The translations under genes were made by a program, and so were the position numbers. A stretch of 64,000 bases of DNA from Serripes groenlandicus (taxonomy: Eukaryota > Mollusca > Bivalvia > Cardiida > Cardiidae), in assembly GCA_031761405.1 (NCBI GenBank), contig JASEVX010000013.1, forward strand, positions 53,067,219 through 53,131,218, written 5' to 3'. Shown here piece after piece: positions 54,964 to 64,000 of the stretch (position 1 is its first letter; each line of letters begins with the position of its first letter). The notes under the pieces were generated by a model. That model saw only the letters and a list, made by a program, of their open reading frames with translations. It had not been told where the DNA came from and ran no database searches.

Positions 54964-55690
54964 TCAATAAGACTGCTGAAGGCAGAGGAATCACCATTCT
55001 GAATGATGTAAGTATATTACTGTTGAAAGCAGAATAAATACCCTCCTGAGGGATGTAACTATAATACTGTAGATATCTGAGTAAACACCATTCTGAGTGG
55101 TGTAACATTAATACTGTTTAAAGCAGAGTAAACATCAATCTGAGAGGTGTAACATTAATACTGTTGAAAGCGGAGTACATACCATTCTGAGTGGTGTAAC
55201 TTTAATACTGTTGAAAGCAGAGCATATACTATTATGAGTGGTGAAGCTATTATACTGTTGAAAGTAAAGTAAACACCATTTATTAGTGGTGTAACTATAA
55301 TAAAGTTGAAAACAGAGTAAACACCATTCTGAGTGGAGTAACTAAACATGTAATACTGTTGAAAGTAGAGTACACACCATTCTGAGTGGTGTAGCTATAA
55401 TACTGTTGAAAGCAGTGACAACACCATTCTGAGTGGTGTAACTATAATAATGTTGATAGTTTTGTTAACAACTTTCTGAATGGTGTTACTGTAATGCGGT
55501 TGAAAGTAGAGTACACATCATTATGAGTGGTGTAGCTATAATATTGTAGAAAGCAGAGTAGATTCCATTATGAGTGATATAATAATAATACTGTAGAGCG
55601 CAGAGTAGACACCATTCTGAGTGGTGTAAGTAAAATACTGTTGAATGCAGAGTAGACAAGACACTGTTATGAGTGATGTAAGTATAAGTA
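54964..55690 (+). repeat. 47-bp hairpin minisatellite, block 6
   Basis: About 15 units. The first 10 or so follow the order of block 5 (the ccctcctgagggatgtaac unit, then the ctgtagatatctgagtaaac unit). It ends near 55690, at gtaagtataagtatgtttttt. Confidence 0.88.
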
Positions 55691-56400
55691 TGTTTTTTAA
55701 CCAATCAATATCGTAAAGGGTCAACGAAGGAACATGTATACTTAATTCTCTTGAAATCAGTAAAGTGATTTCATAATCCTTTTTTTTTTTTTTTTCATTT
55801 TGTCCCTTTTCAACTTCCGCCTAACAGCCATGTGCTTTAACCAATCATTATTGCTTGAATAGTTTGTGTAGAGGGTCAAATTAAAAAGGAACAGTTTTAA
55901 TAAAATATCTTCGAATCAGACAAACGGATTCATAGACAAATTGAAAATTTTTGGTAATTTCCCACATTTCTGATGCGACAACAACGAATGTTCTGCAAAG
56001 TATTAACCATTTTAAACAATTTTAAAAGAGGATCATAACAAAAGGACAGATCTTCAGTTTTGTTAAAATGGATCCTCTGTTTTATTAGGTTTGAAGCTAA
56101 AACAACGGAATGATATTTGGCATAATAGATCACATTGAGCCTTGGATGGATCTAATAATTCGATTTCGTATTCTTATCCTCTGTATATAATGACCTGAAT
56201 ATGATATCTGCCAGGCCTTGGCGATACATATGAATAATTTCACTGTTTATATCTAATTTGTTATTTCTACCTATATCATCACTCATGTTATACCACACAA
56301 CAATGGCATAACAGTTAAGTATTGATAGATCATGTTTTTTTAGAAGAACTGCTTAAATTGAGAACTTTCAGAACCACTTAGTTTTCTATTAACCATACAG
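55691..56400. other. Intergenic, nothing recognised
   Basis: A T-rich tract lies near 55780-55795. No gene or repeat I can name. Confidence 0.4.
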
Positions 56401-57300
56401 CTTTTTAGCTCACCAGAGCACAAAGTGCTCAAGGTGAGTTTTTGTGATCGCCTTTTGTCCGTCGTCCGTTGTTCGTCGTCCGTCGTCAACATTTGCTTGT
56501 TAACACTCTAGAGGCAACATTTTGCATCCAATCTTCATGACAGTTTATCAGAACATATATCTCAATAAAATTTAGGCCAAGTTCAAAACTGGGTCAAGTC
56601 GGGTTAAAAACTAGGTCACTAGGCCGAATTGAAGGGAAATCTTGTTAACACTCTGGAAGCCACATTTTAAACTTGAGCATGTTGAAGCTTTGTCAGAATG
56701 TTTGTCTTAGTGATATCTAGACCAAGTTCGAATATAGGTCATGTCGGGTCAAAAACTAGGTCACTAAGCCACATTTTTGGCTTGAGCATGTTGAAACTTT
56801 GTCAGAAAGTTTGTCTTGATGATATCTAGGCCAAGTTTGAATATGGGTCATGTCATGTCAAAACTAGGTCACTAGGCCAATTTTAAGGGAAATCTTGTTA
56901 AGACTCTGGAAGCCACATTTTAAAATTGAGCATGTTGAAACTTTGTCAGAATGTTTGTCTTAGTAATATCTAGGCCAAGTTTGAATATGGGTCATGTCGG
57001 GTCAAAAACTAGGTCACAATGTCAAATTTAAGGAAAATCTTGTTAACACTCTGGAAGCCACATTTTTGGCTTGAGCATGTTGAAACTTTGTCAGAATATT
57101 TGTCTAAGTAATAGCTAGGCCAAGGTCGAATATGTTAACACTCTTGAAGCTGCATTTTAAACTTGAGCATGTTGAAACTTTATCAGAAAGTTTGTCCTGG
57201 TGATATCTAGGCCAAGTTTGAATATGGGTCATTTCCTGTCAAAACTAGGTCACTAGACCAAATTTAAGGGAAATCCTGTTTACACATGTTAATGGCCCTC
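56401..57300 (+). repeat. Dispersed tandem repeat, about 140-bp unit, plus orientation
   Basis: A palindromic head (agctcaccagagcacaaagt, then gctcaaggtgag) is followed by repeated ccgtcgtc motifs. About five units follow of the order cttgttaacactctggaagc, cattttaaacttgagcatgt, tgaaactttgtcagaatgtt, tatctaggccaagtttgaat, atgggtcatgtcgggtcaaa. It is the opposite-strand relative of 36430-37320. The head alone recurs near 16.83, 17.33 and 23.72 kb. A mollusc-typical repeat of unknown origin. Confidence 0.8.
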
Positions 57301-58605
57301 TTGTTTAATTTAGAGAACACCAATATAGAAAGCTTGCACTGCTAACAGATGGACTAGACAGATTCTACTTATTTTGTATTGTAGCAACATCTACTCAATC
57401 TCAAACAAAAGGGCAATATGGCCCTCTGTCACTCGCCTGAGAATGTGCTTTTTTAGACAAGATATATTTACTAAACATTTCTGATCATAGCTTCTGATGC
57501 TGCCTGGTGGCTATGTTTTACCTCAGTTCAAAATGGCTATAACACATTCCACAAAAGTAATCTTCATCTGAAGTTTGGTTTTAAATGGATCCAATAGTTT
57601 AAGAGTAGACGATTTCTTAAAAAGTGTTGATGATGCCGGACAAAGTGTCTATCTATTACTATAATTCAAATTGAGCTATTTGTACTCAGGTGATTTGAAA
57701 ATATGAATTACATCTATAATAACATGTAACACATTGAGAACAATTTGACTGTCTTTTTCTGCCGGTTTTACTATCTTCCAATTGCAAAAACATTTAAGGA
57801 GTATTCCACTGGATTAAGAAACATTTGTAAAGCAGGAGATATTTGTCAAACATTATGCCTTATGTGCGTGACATTAACAGGAAAATCAATCGAACAAGCT
57901 TTGTTTGTTCGATGTCGACTTTATCTTTGACTGGATAAACTTAAAATCAATAAGGTTAAACCTCCCTACCAAGTTTGAGAATATAGGCCCAAGCACAGTC
58001 CTTCTATCCATCGGACAAGCTATGGTCTACCGACGGACCATCCGACATGTGCAAATCAATATATAAAAAGTGTGATTTAATAAGAAGTTGGTTTTAATCA
58101 TTGTGTCATTTCCAAATGTATACCTTTTTTTTTTGACTGAACAGTTATTTCTGAATAGAAAACACTATAATGAACATAAACAGCAATAACTGTTAACTAA
58201 TCCTTTTCAAGCATGTTTTCCAAAGTAATCAAACAACAAAAAGGATGAACAGAATGGGGATTATATTAGCAAAATTGAGTATAACAATTCTCTGATCATC
58301 ATATTTTTTCCCATATGTCATTGTTAATGCAAAAGGTCACAACAAGGAGACTGGAGGACAATGTTGTAGGCATGAAAAAGAAGTTGGTGCATGAAGAGTT
58401 CATGTGATGCAAAAAGGATAAGACCCATCCTAGCACCAGCCAACGTCTTTGATTGTAGTAGAATAGAAGTTGATAATTAACAAATACATATATTATATAG
58501 CATGTCCATTACAAAATATGCAATATTACCTTATGTAAAATAATTTTCGTTGCTAAAGCCATGTTTTTGAATCAATAAACGCTTTCCCACGTTAGACGTA
58601 TTTTG
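57301..58605. other. Intergenic with mollusc-type repeat fragments
   Basis: The stretch at 57408-57450 (aaagggcaatatggccctct, then cactcgcctgag) looks like another dispersed mollusc repeat head. The frame at 57745-57930 has no domain. Confidence 0.4.
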
Positions 58606-58720
58606 AGACATCTGCAGCAGACGACTTTCAAAAACATATAGATAAAAAGAGAAATTGCTCATAATCAGAAGTTTTCCAAAGTTTTGTCTCGTCTTACAAA
58701 AATCGCTTTGTTGAATTAAG
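58606..58720 (+). repeat. Dispersed repeat, copy 3 (partial)
   Basis: Contains ctgcagcagacgactttcaa, gagaaattgctcataatcag and cttacaaaaatcgctttg in the order of 4867-5076. Confidence 0.5.
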
Positions 58721-58752
58721 ATTATATAATTATGTGTATAATAATTATATTG

Positions 58753-59272
58753 CTGTTGAAATCAGTAGCAGGAGATATACAGGAAAGAGTTGGAGAGCAT
58801 GAGAGAAAATATATTTGTCTTACAGGATAGCCAGATTCAGAAACGTGATCCTTACGTGGACACTGAATGATGGCCTTCTGATACGCTTTATTCTAGTAGC
58901 AAAATGAACTTGGATGAACTGTGACAGCGAACCCGCATTGGACGAATACTTCGAGTTTAAATTACTTCCCATTGCCAATCGTCCGCCATTGCACATTTAA
59001 AAAACCTGCAACGCTATTTCTCGAAGTTATGTCGTCAATGCAGCACATCGTTGTAAGTTATGTTGCATATATGATCTGTAAAGTTGCCATGATTAGTCTT
59101 TATTACGACAGGATATGTGCGCGTTCAATAAGAATTGAGATTGAGTATTTTGTTTAGCTATAAAAGAAGGACGCTTTAGTAAAGTTGTTATTCTATTTTC
59201 AGTTTTTACCAACCATCAATCTCAAACTGATGCGTTTGGTTATACTAACTCTGACGTCCGGCGAATGACAGT
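58753..59272 (+). repeat. Array-head module, copy 3
   Basis: Collinear with copies 1 and 2 but more diverged. It ends tgacgtccggcgaatgacag and leads into block 7. Confidence 0.8.
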
Positions 59273-60525
59273 ATAATACGACCGTTGAAAGAAGAGTAAA
59301 GACCATTCTGAATGATGTAAGGATATTACTGTTGAAAGTAGAATAAATACCCTTCTGTGTGCTGTAACTATAAAACTGTAGACATCAGACTTACCACCAT
59401 TCTGAGTGGTGTAACAATAATACCGTTGAAAGTAGAGTAAACATCATTCTGAGTGGTGTAACAATAATACTGTTGAAAGCACAGTAAACATCATTCCGAG
59501 TGGTGTAACAATAATACTGTTGAAAGCAGAGTAAACATCATTCTGAGTGGTGTAAAAATAATACTGTTGACAGCAGAATACATACCATTCTGAGTGATGT
59601 AGCTTTAAAACTGTTGAAAGCAGAGCATACACCATTCTAAATGGTTAAGCTATAATACTGTTGAAAGTAAAGTAAACACCATTCATAGTGGTGTAACTAT
59701 AACAAAGTTGAAAACAGAGTAAACACCATTCTGAGTGGCGTATCTATACATGTTATATTGTTGAAAGAAGATTACACACCATTCCGAGTGGCCTAACTAT
59801 ACATATTATACTGTTGAAAGAAGAGTACACACCATTCTGAGTGGCCTAACTATACATGTTGTACTGTTGAAAGAAGAGTACACACCAGTCCGAGTGGTGT
59901 AGCTATAATACTTTAAAAGCCGAGTAAACTACATTCTGAGTGGTGAAGCTATACTACCGATGGAAGGAAATAAGGCACAATTCTGAGTGATGTAACTATA
60001 ATACTGTTGAAAGCTGAAGGCACAATTCTGAGTGATGTAACTATAATACTGTTGAAAGCTTTGTTAACACCATCTTGAATGTTATAACTTTTATACTGAT
60101 GAAAGTAGAGTACACACCATTCTGAGTGGTGTAACTATAATACTGTTGAAAGCAGACAAATTGCCATTCTGAGTGGTGTAACTATAAAACTGTTGAAAGT
60201 GTTGTTAACATCATTCTGAATGTAGTACACACCATTACGAGTGGTGTAACTTTAATACTGTTGAAAACAGACAAAATGCTACTATTGAAAGCAGAGTTCA
60301 CACAATGAGCGGTGTAACTATAATTATTTTAAAGGAATAGTAAACATCATTCTGAGTGGTGTAGCTATATTAATGTTGAAAGCAGAGAAAATTCCATACT
60401 AAGTGGTGTTAGTATAATTCTGTTGAAACCAGGGAAAACACATTTCTAATTGGTGTAAGTATAATTCTGTTTAAAGCAGATAAAACACCATTCTACGTTG
60501 TTTAAGTATTACTTTGTTGAAACCG
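59273..60525 (+). repeat. 47-bp hairpin minisatellite, block 7 (about 26 units)
   Basis: The first three units match those of blocks 5 and 6 (gaatgatgtaaggatattac; ccttctgtgtgctgtaac; gacatcagacttacc). It then diverges and ends near 60525, about 300 bp upstream of the cGAS-like gene. Confidence 0.9.
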
Positions 60526-60810
60526 GACATCCATATATGACATTTCGAACAGCCAAACATGATGTTAATCTCATGTAGATAACACGCCCACTGTTTCGTC
60601 TTAGTATTTGTTAGAACTTTATGTAAAACAGATAATTTTTAAATGCTAATTACTTTAATTTTTAGGCTCTGTTTGTTGTAAATGCAAGTTGTGGCAAAGA
60701 TGTATTCATACATCTGCACTTCTTCAATATAATATATAATTTGACCTAAAACTAAGTTTGACATTCCAATATAGGTATATGCAACACATAATGTTTAAAT
60801 GTATGATTTC

Positions 60811-60824
60811 GATATTTATTACAG
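60811..60824 (+). promoter_or_regulatory. Candidate 3' splice site upstream of the Mab-21/cGAS-like ORF
   Basis: gatatttattacag ends 11 nt before the preferred ATG at 60836. It fits a 5'UTR intron acceptor. The frame continues upstream to a TTG at 60758, but this is not needed for the domain. Confidence 0.45.
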
Positions 60825-60835
60825 ATAGACGAGAC

Positions 60836-62989
60836 ATGAACGATGCCAATGAAGAATTGTCTAAACGTCTACATGAAGTACTTGATGTGATAGGCGCATC
60901 AGAGTACACCAGAGAAAAGTGTTGGGAGTGTGCTATGTTAATTGAAATAACAAAAACGTTTAAAAACCTTAATTATTCAAAACCTTCCAACAACTTATCA
61001 TACTACCAAGTTGGGAGTAGATTTGAAGGAACAACTACACCCGATTTCAAATCTGATTTGGATTTAATTTTTTGTAACGACAACATTCCTGTGGTAGAGA
61101 ATTTGTTCGAATCTAAACAACAGGGATTTTCATATCTTATTTTAAAGGATGAAGACACCAAACCTGGATATGTTCGTCTTCAGATTATTAAAGATAAATG
61201 TCCGCTTACAGTTGGAATGTTTGATATAACAGATAGCTGCTTTATCGATACCAGCTCTATCGATAGTAATGGAAGAATATGTGCTAAATATTCCCAAATT
61301 GATTATGGACCAAAGTCCTCTCGTAATGGTCCAGCGGACACGCTTCCGGGTGGAAACGGTACGAGCCAACTTGATGGCGTATATGCTTTAAGGTGTCGAC
61401 AGATACCGAGGTCAGGCAATTCCTGGTTACACAGGATACGGAAATACGGCTGGCCATCACAGAAACAACTTAAGGCAATGGGATCATATGGTTGTTTCTT
61501 TGTTGGTGTTGGACATCCTCATAGTGACAACACGTCTATCGAATGGAGAATGTCCTTTTCACTTCAAGAGCGTGACCTCATGTCAAGTCTAAACGAAACG
61601 CAACACAAGTGTTATATTCTGCTCAAGATGATAAAGAAAGATGTTATAGAACCAAAGGTCGGTGAATCTATCACATCATACCATTGTAAAACAAGTCTGT
61701 TTTATACAATCGAAAATTCACATAGACAATTTTGGGCTAATGATAAGCTGATACTGTGTGTACAGCAGTGTCTTAAGCGTCTATTTATTTGGGTGAAGGC
61801 AAAATATTGTCCAAATTATTTCATTCCAGAAGAGAATATGTTTGATAAGCTCAGCGTAATGACTCTGGAAAAAGTAGAGTATGTTTTAAACGACGAAATA
61901 GAGAGTGATATCAAGTTTTCATATTCACTTAATTGTGATTATGTTGGTGAACTTCTGAAATCTAAATTGCGTGGTGATGAACTGGTATATAGTCTGGCTA
62001 ATATGAGTACCTCGTTTCAACCAAAATATTCAGTATGCTATTGTATTACAGAATACATCTATCAATTAAGGAAGAAATCCATTCGACTCATGTCTATGCT
62101 TTCTTATACAAATACAGGTTATATGGTTGCGATGATGCAACTTCTGATATATCTACAACATACGAACCATGTCACAGAACATACTACGAGAGACGTAAGA
62201 ATGGCATTTGACTCTATAATTCCACTTATACTATTACAATACAAACAGTGTATGTATGTCCAGTACTTGTCACAAGGAAAATTGTCCGACCTGCGTTCTA
62301 TGACAGTTACAAATATAATCCCAGAAATTAGTGACTATGACCTCATTTCGTCAAAGTTATCTTTAGCATCTTTATATATTCAATTTGGACAGTATCAAGA
62401 GAAGTGTAAGCGCATTCTAGTTTCATGTGAAAAAGAAATAGAACCATTTGTGATATCTATGTGTAGCTGCGAAGAGAGGAAACATCGTGTTAATCGTGCT
62501 CTCGCTAAAAAAATGAGATTTACTGACATGTCAAGCAAATATTTCAGACAACATTGCACCACAGGCTGTATGGTATTTCATCAATATCAAGTTAGTCTTG
62601 TCCATGCAGCCCTTCAATACGAGATGTTCCGTAATGTGTACACACAACCTGGAGCTGGATATGAAATGATACACGACTACTGGTTAAACTGGATAACGGT
62701 AGATTCACAAATATATTTGTATTTTCTGCAGTATTTACTTTTTTCTAAATTAAATAAATGGACAGAAGTATTAACGGCTCTGCAGAAACTAGCACGTGTT
62801 CTACAGACGGACTTTAATCTTGGGCACAGAGAGACAGGGTTTAACCTGATTGGGTGGATATGTTTACAGAAAAAAGTATTACCAACAGCTTGGAGATACT
62901 TGTGTTTATCATGGAAAATCAGACCTTTTACAAATGCAGCTAAATGGCACATGCTAATTTTACTGCGTGAAAGTATAAAGGGAAATTAA
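60836..62989 (+). CDS. Mab-21 / cGAS-like nucleotidyltransferase (candidate cGAS-like receptor), 717 aa
   Basis: A single open exon from ATG 60836 to TAA 62987-62989. Residues about 15-230 are a Mab-21-type nucleotidyltransferase fold. The G-S motif (G60, S61 in YYQVGSRFEGTTTPDFKSD) is followed by D74 and D76 (DLDLIF). A likely third acidic residue is D180 in QLDGVYALRC, matching the position of the third catalytic Asp in human cGAS. Then come the family blocks GWPSQKQLKAMGSYGCFFVG and VGHPHS. Residues 235-345 are the helical Mab-21 C lobe (IEWRMSFSLQ; SYHCKTSLFYTIEN; CPNYFIPEEN). Residues 350-717 form a long helical extension without a recognised domain. The cGAS Zn-ribbon is absent. Family members sense nucleic acids and make cyclic dinucleotides for STING, or are inactive relatives; bivalves have large expansions (recalled). 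Product and ligand are unknown. Confidence 0.88.
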   Translation: MNDANEELSKRLHEVLDVIGASEYTREKCWECAMLIEITKTFKNLNYSKPSNNLSYYQVGSRFEGTTTPDFKSDLDLIFCNDNIPVVENLFESKQQGFSYLILKDEDTKPGYVRLQIIKDKCPLTVGMFDITDSCFIDTSSIDSNGRICAKYSQIDYGPKSSRNGPADTLPGGNGTSQLDGVYALRCRQIPRSGNSWLHRIRKYGWPSQKQLKAMGSYGCFFVGVGHPHSDNTSIEWRMSFSLQERDLMSSLNETQHKCYILLKMIKKDVIEPKVGESITSYHCKTSLFYTIENSHRQFWANDKLILCVQQCLKRLFIWVKAKYCPNYFIPEENMFDKLSVMTLEKVEYVLNDEIESDIKFSYSLNCDYVGELLKSKLRGDELVYSLANMSTSFQPKYSVCYCITEYIYQLRKKSIRLMSMLSYTNTGYMVAMMQLLIYLQHTNHVTEHTTRDVRMAFDSIIPLILLQYKQCMYVQYLSQGKLSDLRSMTVTNIIPEISDYDLISSKLSLASLYIQFGQYQEKCKRILVSCEKEIEPFVISMCSCEERKHRVNRALAKKMRFTDMSSKYFRQHCTTGCMVFHQYQVSLVHAALQYEMFRNVYTQPGAGYEMIHDYWLNWITVDSQIYLYFLQYLLFSKLNKWTEVLTALQKLARVLQTDFNLGHRETGFNLIGWICLQKKVLPTAWRYLCLSWKIRPFTNAAKWHMLILLRESIKGN

Positions 62990-63034
62990 GCATGATCGAA
63001 ACCAAATTTACGTCAAAGTTTATTTCTCTATTGG
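62990..63034 (+). other. 3' flank of the cGAS-like gene
   Basis: Short spacer; no AATAAA poly(A) signal was found before the repeat begins. Confidence 0.4.
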
Positions 63035-63835
63035 GGTTAAAACTGTTGATGGCTGATCACATGAGGCTGTATGAGCCGCGTATTGCAATTATTTGACATC
63101 CTAATGCATATGGGTACAGTCCAGACTTGGACTAGTCTGTAAGAGCAGCGTCTGGTGTGATCTGAGATCTTAATGCATCTGCGTACAATCCAGACTTAGA
63201 TGAGTCTGTATGAGCCGCGTATTGCGATTTAATACATAAATTGGACACACATGGTTAACACATAAATGCATCTGCGTACATTCCAGACTTAGGTGAGTCT
63301 CTATTAGCCGCGTACTGCGATTTGAAGTCTTAATGCATTTGTTTATTGTCAAGGTTAAGGTGAGTCTCTATGAGCCGCGTACTGCGATTTGAAGTCTTAA
63401 TGCATTTGTTTATTGTTAAGGTGAGTCACTATTAGCCGCGTACTGCGATTTGAAGTCTTAATGCATTTGTTTATTGTTAAGGTGAGTCTCTATTAGCCGC
63501 GTACTGCGATTTGAAGTCTTAATGCATTTGTTTATTGTCAAGGTTAAGGTGAGTCTGTATGAGCCGCGTCTGGCGATTTGAAGTCTTAATGCATTTGTTT
63601 ATTGTCAAGGTGAGACTCTATGAGCCGCGTCTGGTGATTTGCGGTATGAATGCATCTGTATACAGTCACGACTTATGTTAGTATGTATGTTACGCGTCTG
63701 GTGATTTGCGGTATGAATGCATCTGTATACAGTCAAGACTTATGTTAGTATGTATGTAACGCGTCTGGCGATTTGCGACATTAATACATCTGCGTACAAT
63801 AAAGATTTACGTGAGTCTGTACACACTCGTAGTCC
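63035..63835 (+). repeat. About 67-bp tandem repeat, about 11 units
   Basis: Unit order: ttaatgcatctgcgtacagt, ccagacttaggtgagtctgt, atgagccgcgtctggtgatt, tgaagtc. A shorter subfamily at 63.35-63.6 kb has gcatttgtttattgtcaagg in the first part. It starts within 60 bp of the cGAS-like stop codon, so it may overlap the 3' untranslated region. A related single unit lies at 318-376. Confidence 0.85.
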
Positions 63836-64000
63836 TAGCGGAGTAGTCACTGTCCGCGTATATGTCATACATACGTAAATACATCTTCTGACAAGAATAT
63901 AAAAGTGTAGCCTCAATAGTCGTATGCTAATGTAACACTAAATGATGCCAAGCCAGAGAGGCAATAAGACCATTAATCGTCAGACGCGGTTCATATATAT
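63836..64000. other. Intergenic, nothing recognised
   Basis: The last 165 bases show only a weak similarity (gtaaatacatc) to the 4.1-kb region. Confidence 0.4.

Noticed and set aside
60758..60835. Upstream extension of the cGAS-like frame from TTG 60758
   Set aside because: A non-ATG start is unlikely, and a splice-acceptor-like sequence ends at 60824 within it. The family domain starts after the ATG at 60836.

Overview
The window looks like a piece of a bivalve mollusc nuclear genome. It is AT-rich, mostly non-coding and packed with tRNA-derived SINEs, minisatellites and mollusc-style dispersed repeats. Its few coding segments fit bivalves too: the end of an NHL/TRIM-type gene, a Mab-21/cGAS-like receptor gene and a Ty3/gypsy retrotransposon. 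The assignment rests on repeat style and remembered gene families, not on a database search. There is no sign of prokaryotic gene organisation.

Layout. 1-0.3 kb: terminal exon of an NHL beta-propeller protein. 0.3-14 kb: intergenic sequence with a 31-bp minisatellite, a Tc1 transposase fragment, a 75-nt palindrome, SINEs in two families, a complete but dead 1.4-kb mariner-like transposon (9197-10601) and a relic of a receptor guanylyl cyclase kinase-homology exon. 14.3-24.3 kb: two copies of an unclassified 2.7-4.1-kb repeat flanking a large foldback (18.0 kb) and a short minisatellite. 24.6-60.5 kb: dominated by a 47-bp minisatellite in seven blocks. Each unit carries an ACACCA...TGGTGT inverted repeat. 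The blocks are partly organised as [about 0.5-kb module + array] duplicates.

The centre of interest is an apparently intact 8,966-bp LTR retrotransposon (41068-50033) inserted in that minisatellite. It has identical 218-bp LTRs, a short target duplication and a matching paralogous empty site at about 54.46 kb. It has three open frames. Gag carries an N-terminal helix-hairpin-helix-like segment and one CCHC knuckle. Pol contains protease, RT, RNase H and integrase, and ends in a PHD finger. ORF3 contains a TatD-family metal-dependent nuclease with every metal ligand present. Gag and Pol overlap in the -1 frame around a canonical T TTA AAC slip site with a stem 6 nt downstream. ORF3 sits behind a strong splice acceptor, and the LTR carries a consensus splice donor. 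I infer full-length RNA for Gag and Gag-Pol, and a spliced subgenomic RNA for the nuclease, much as retroviruses express env.

60.8-63.0 kb: an intact 717-codon single-exon reading frame for a Mab-21/cGAS-like nucleotidyltransferase (candidate innate immune cGLR) with its catalytic acidic residues. The window ends in a 67-bp tandem array whose unit also appears once near the start of the window.
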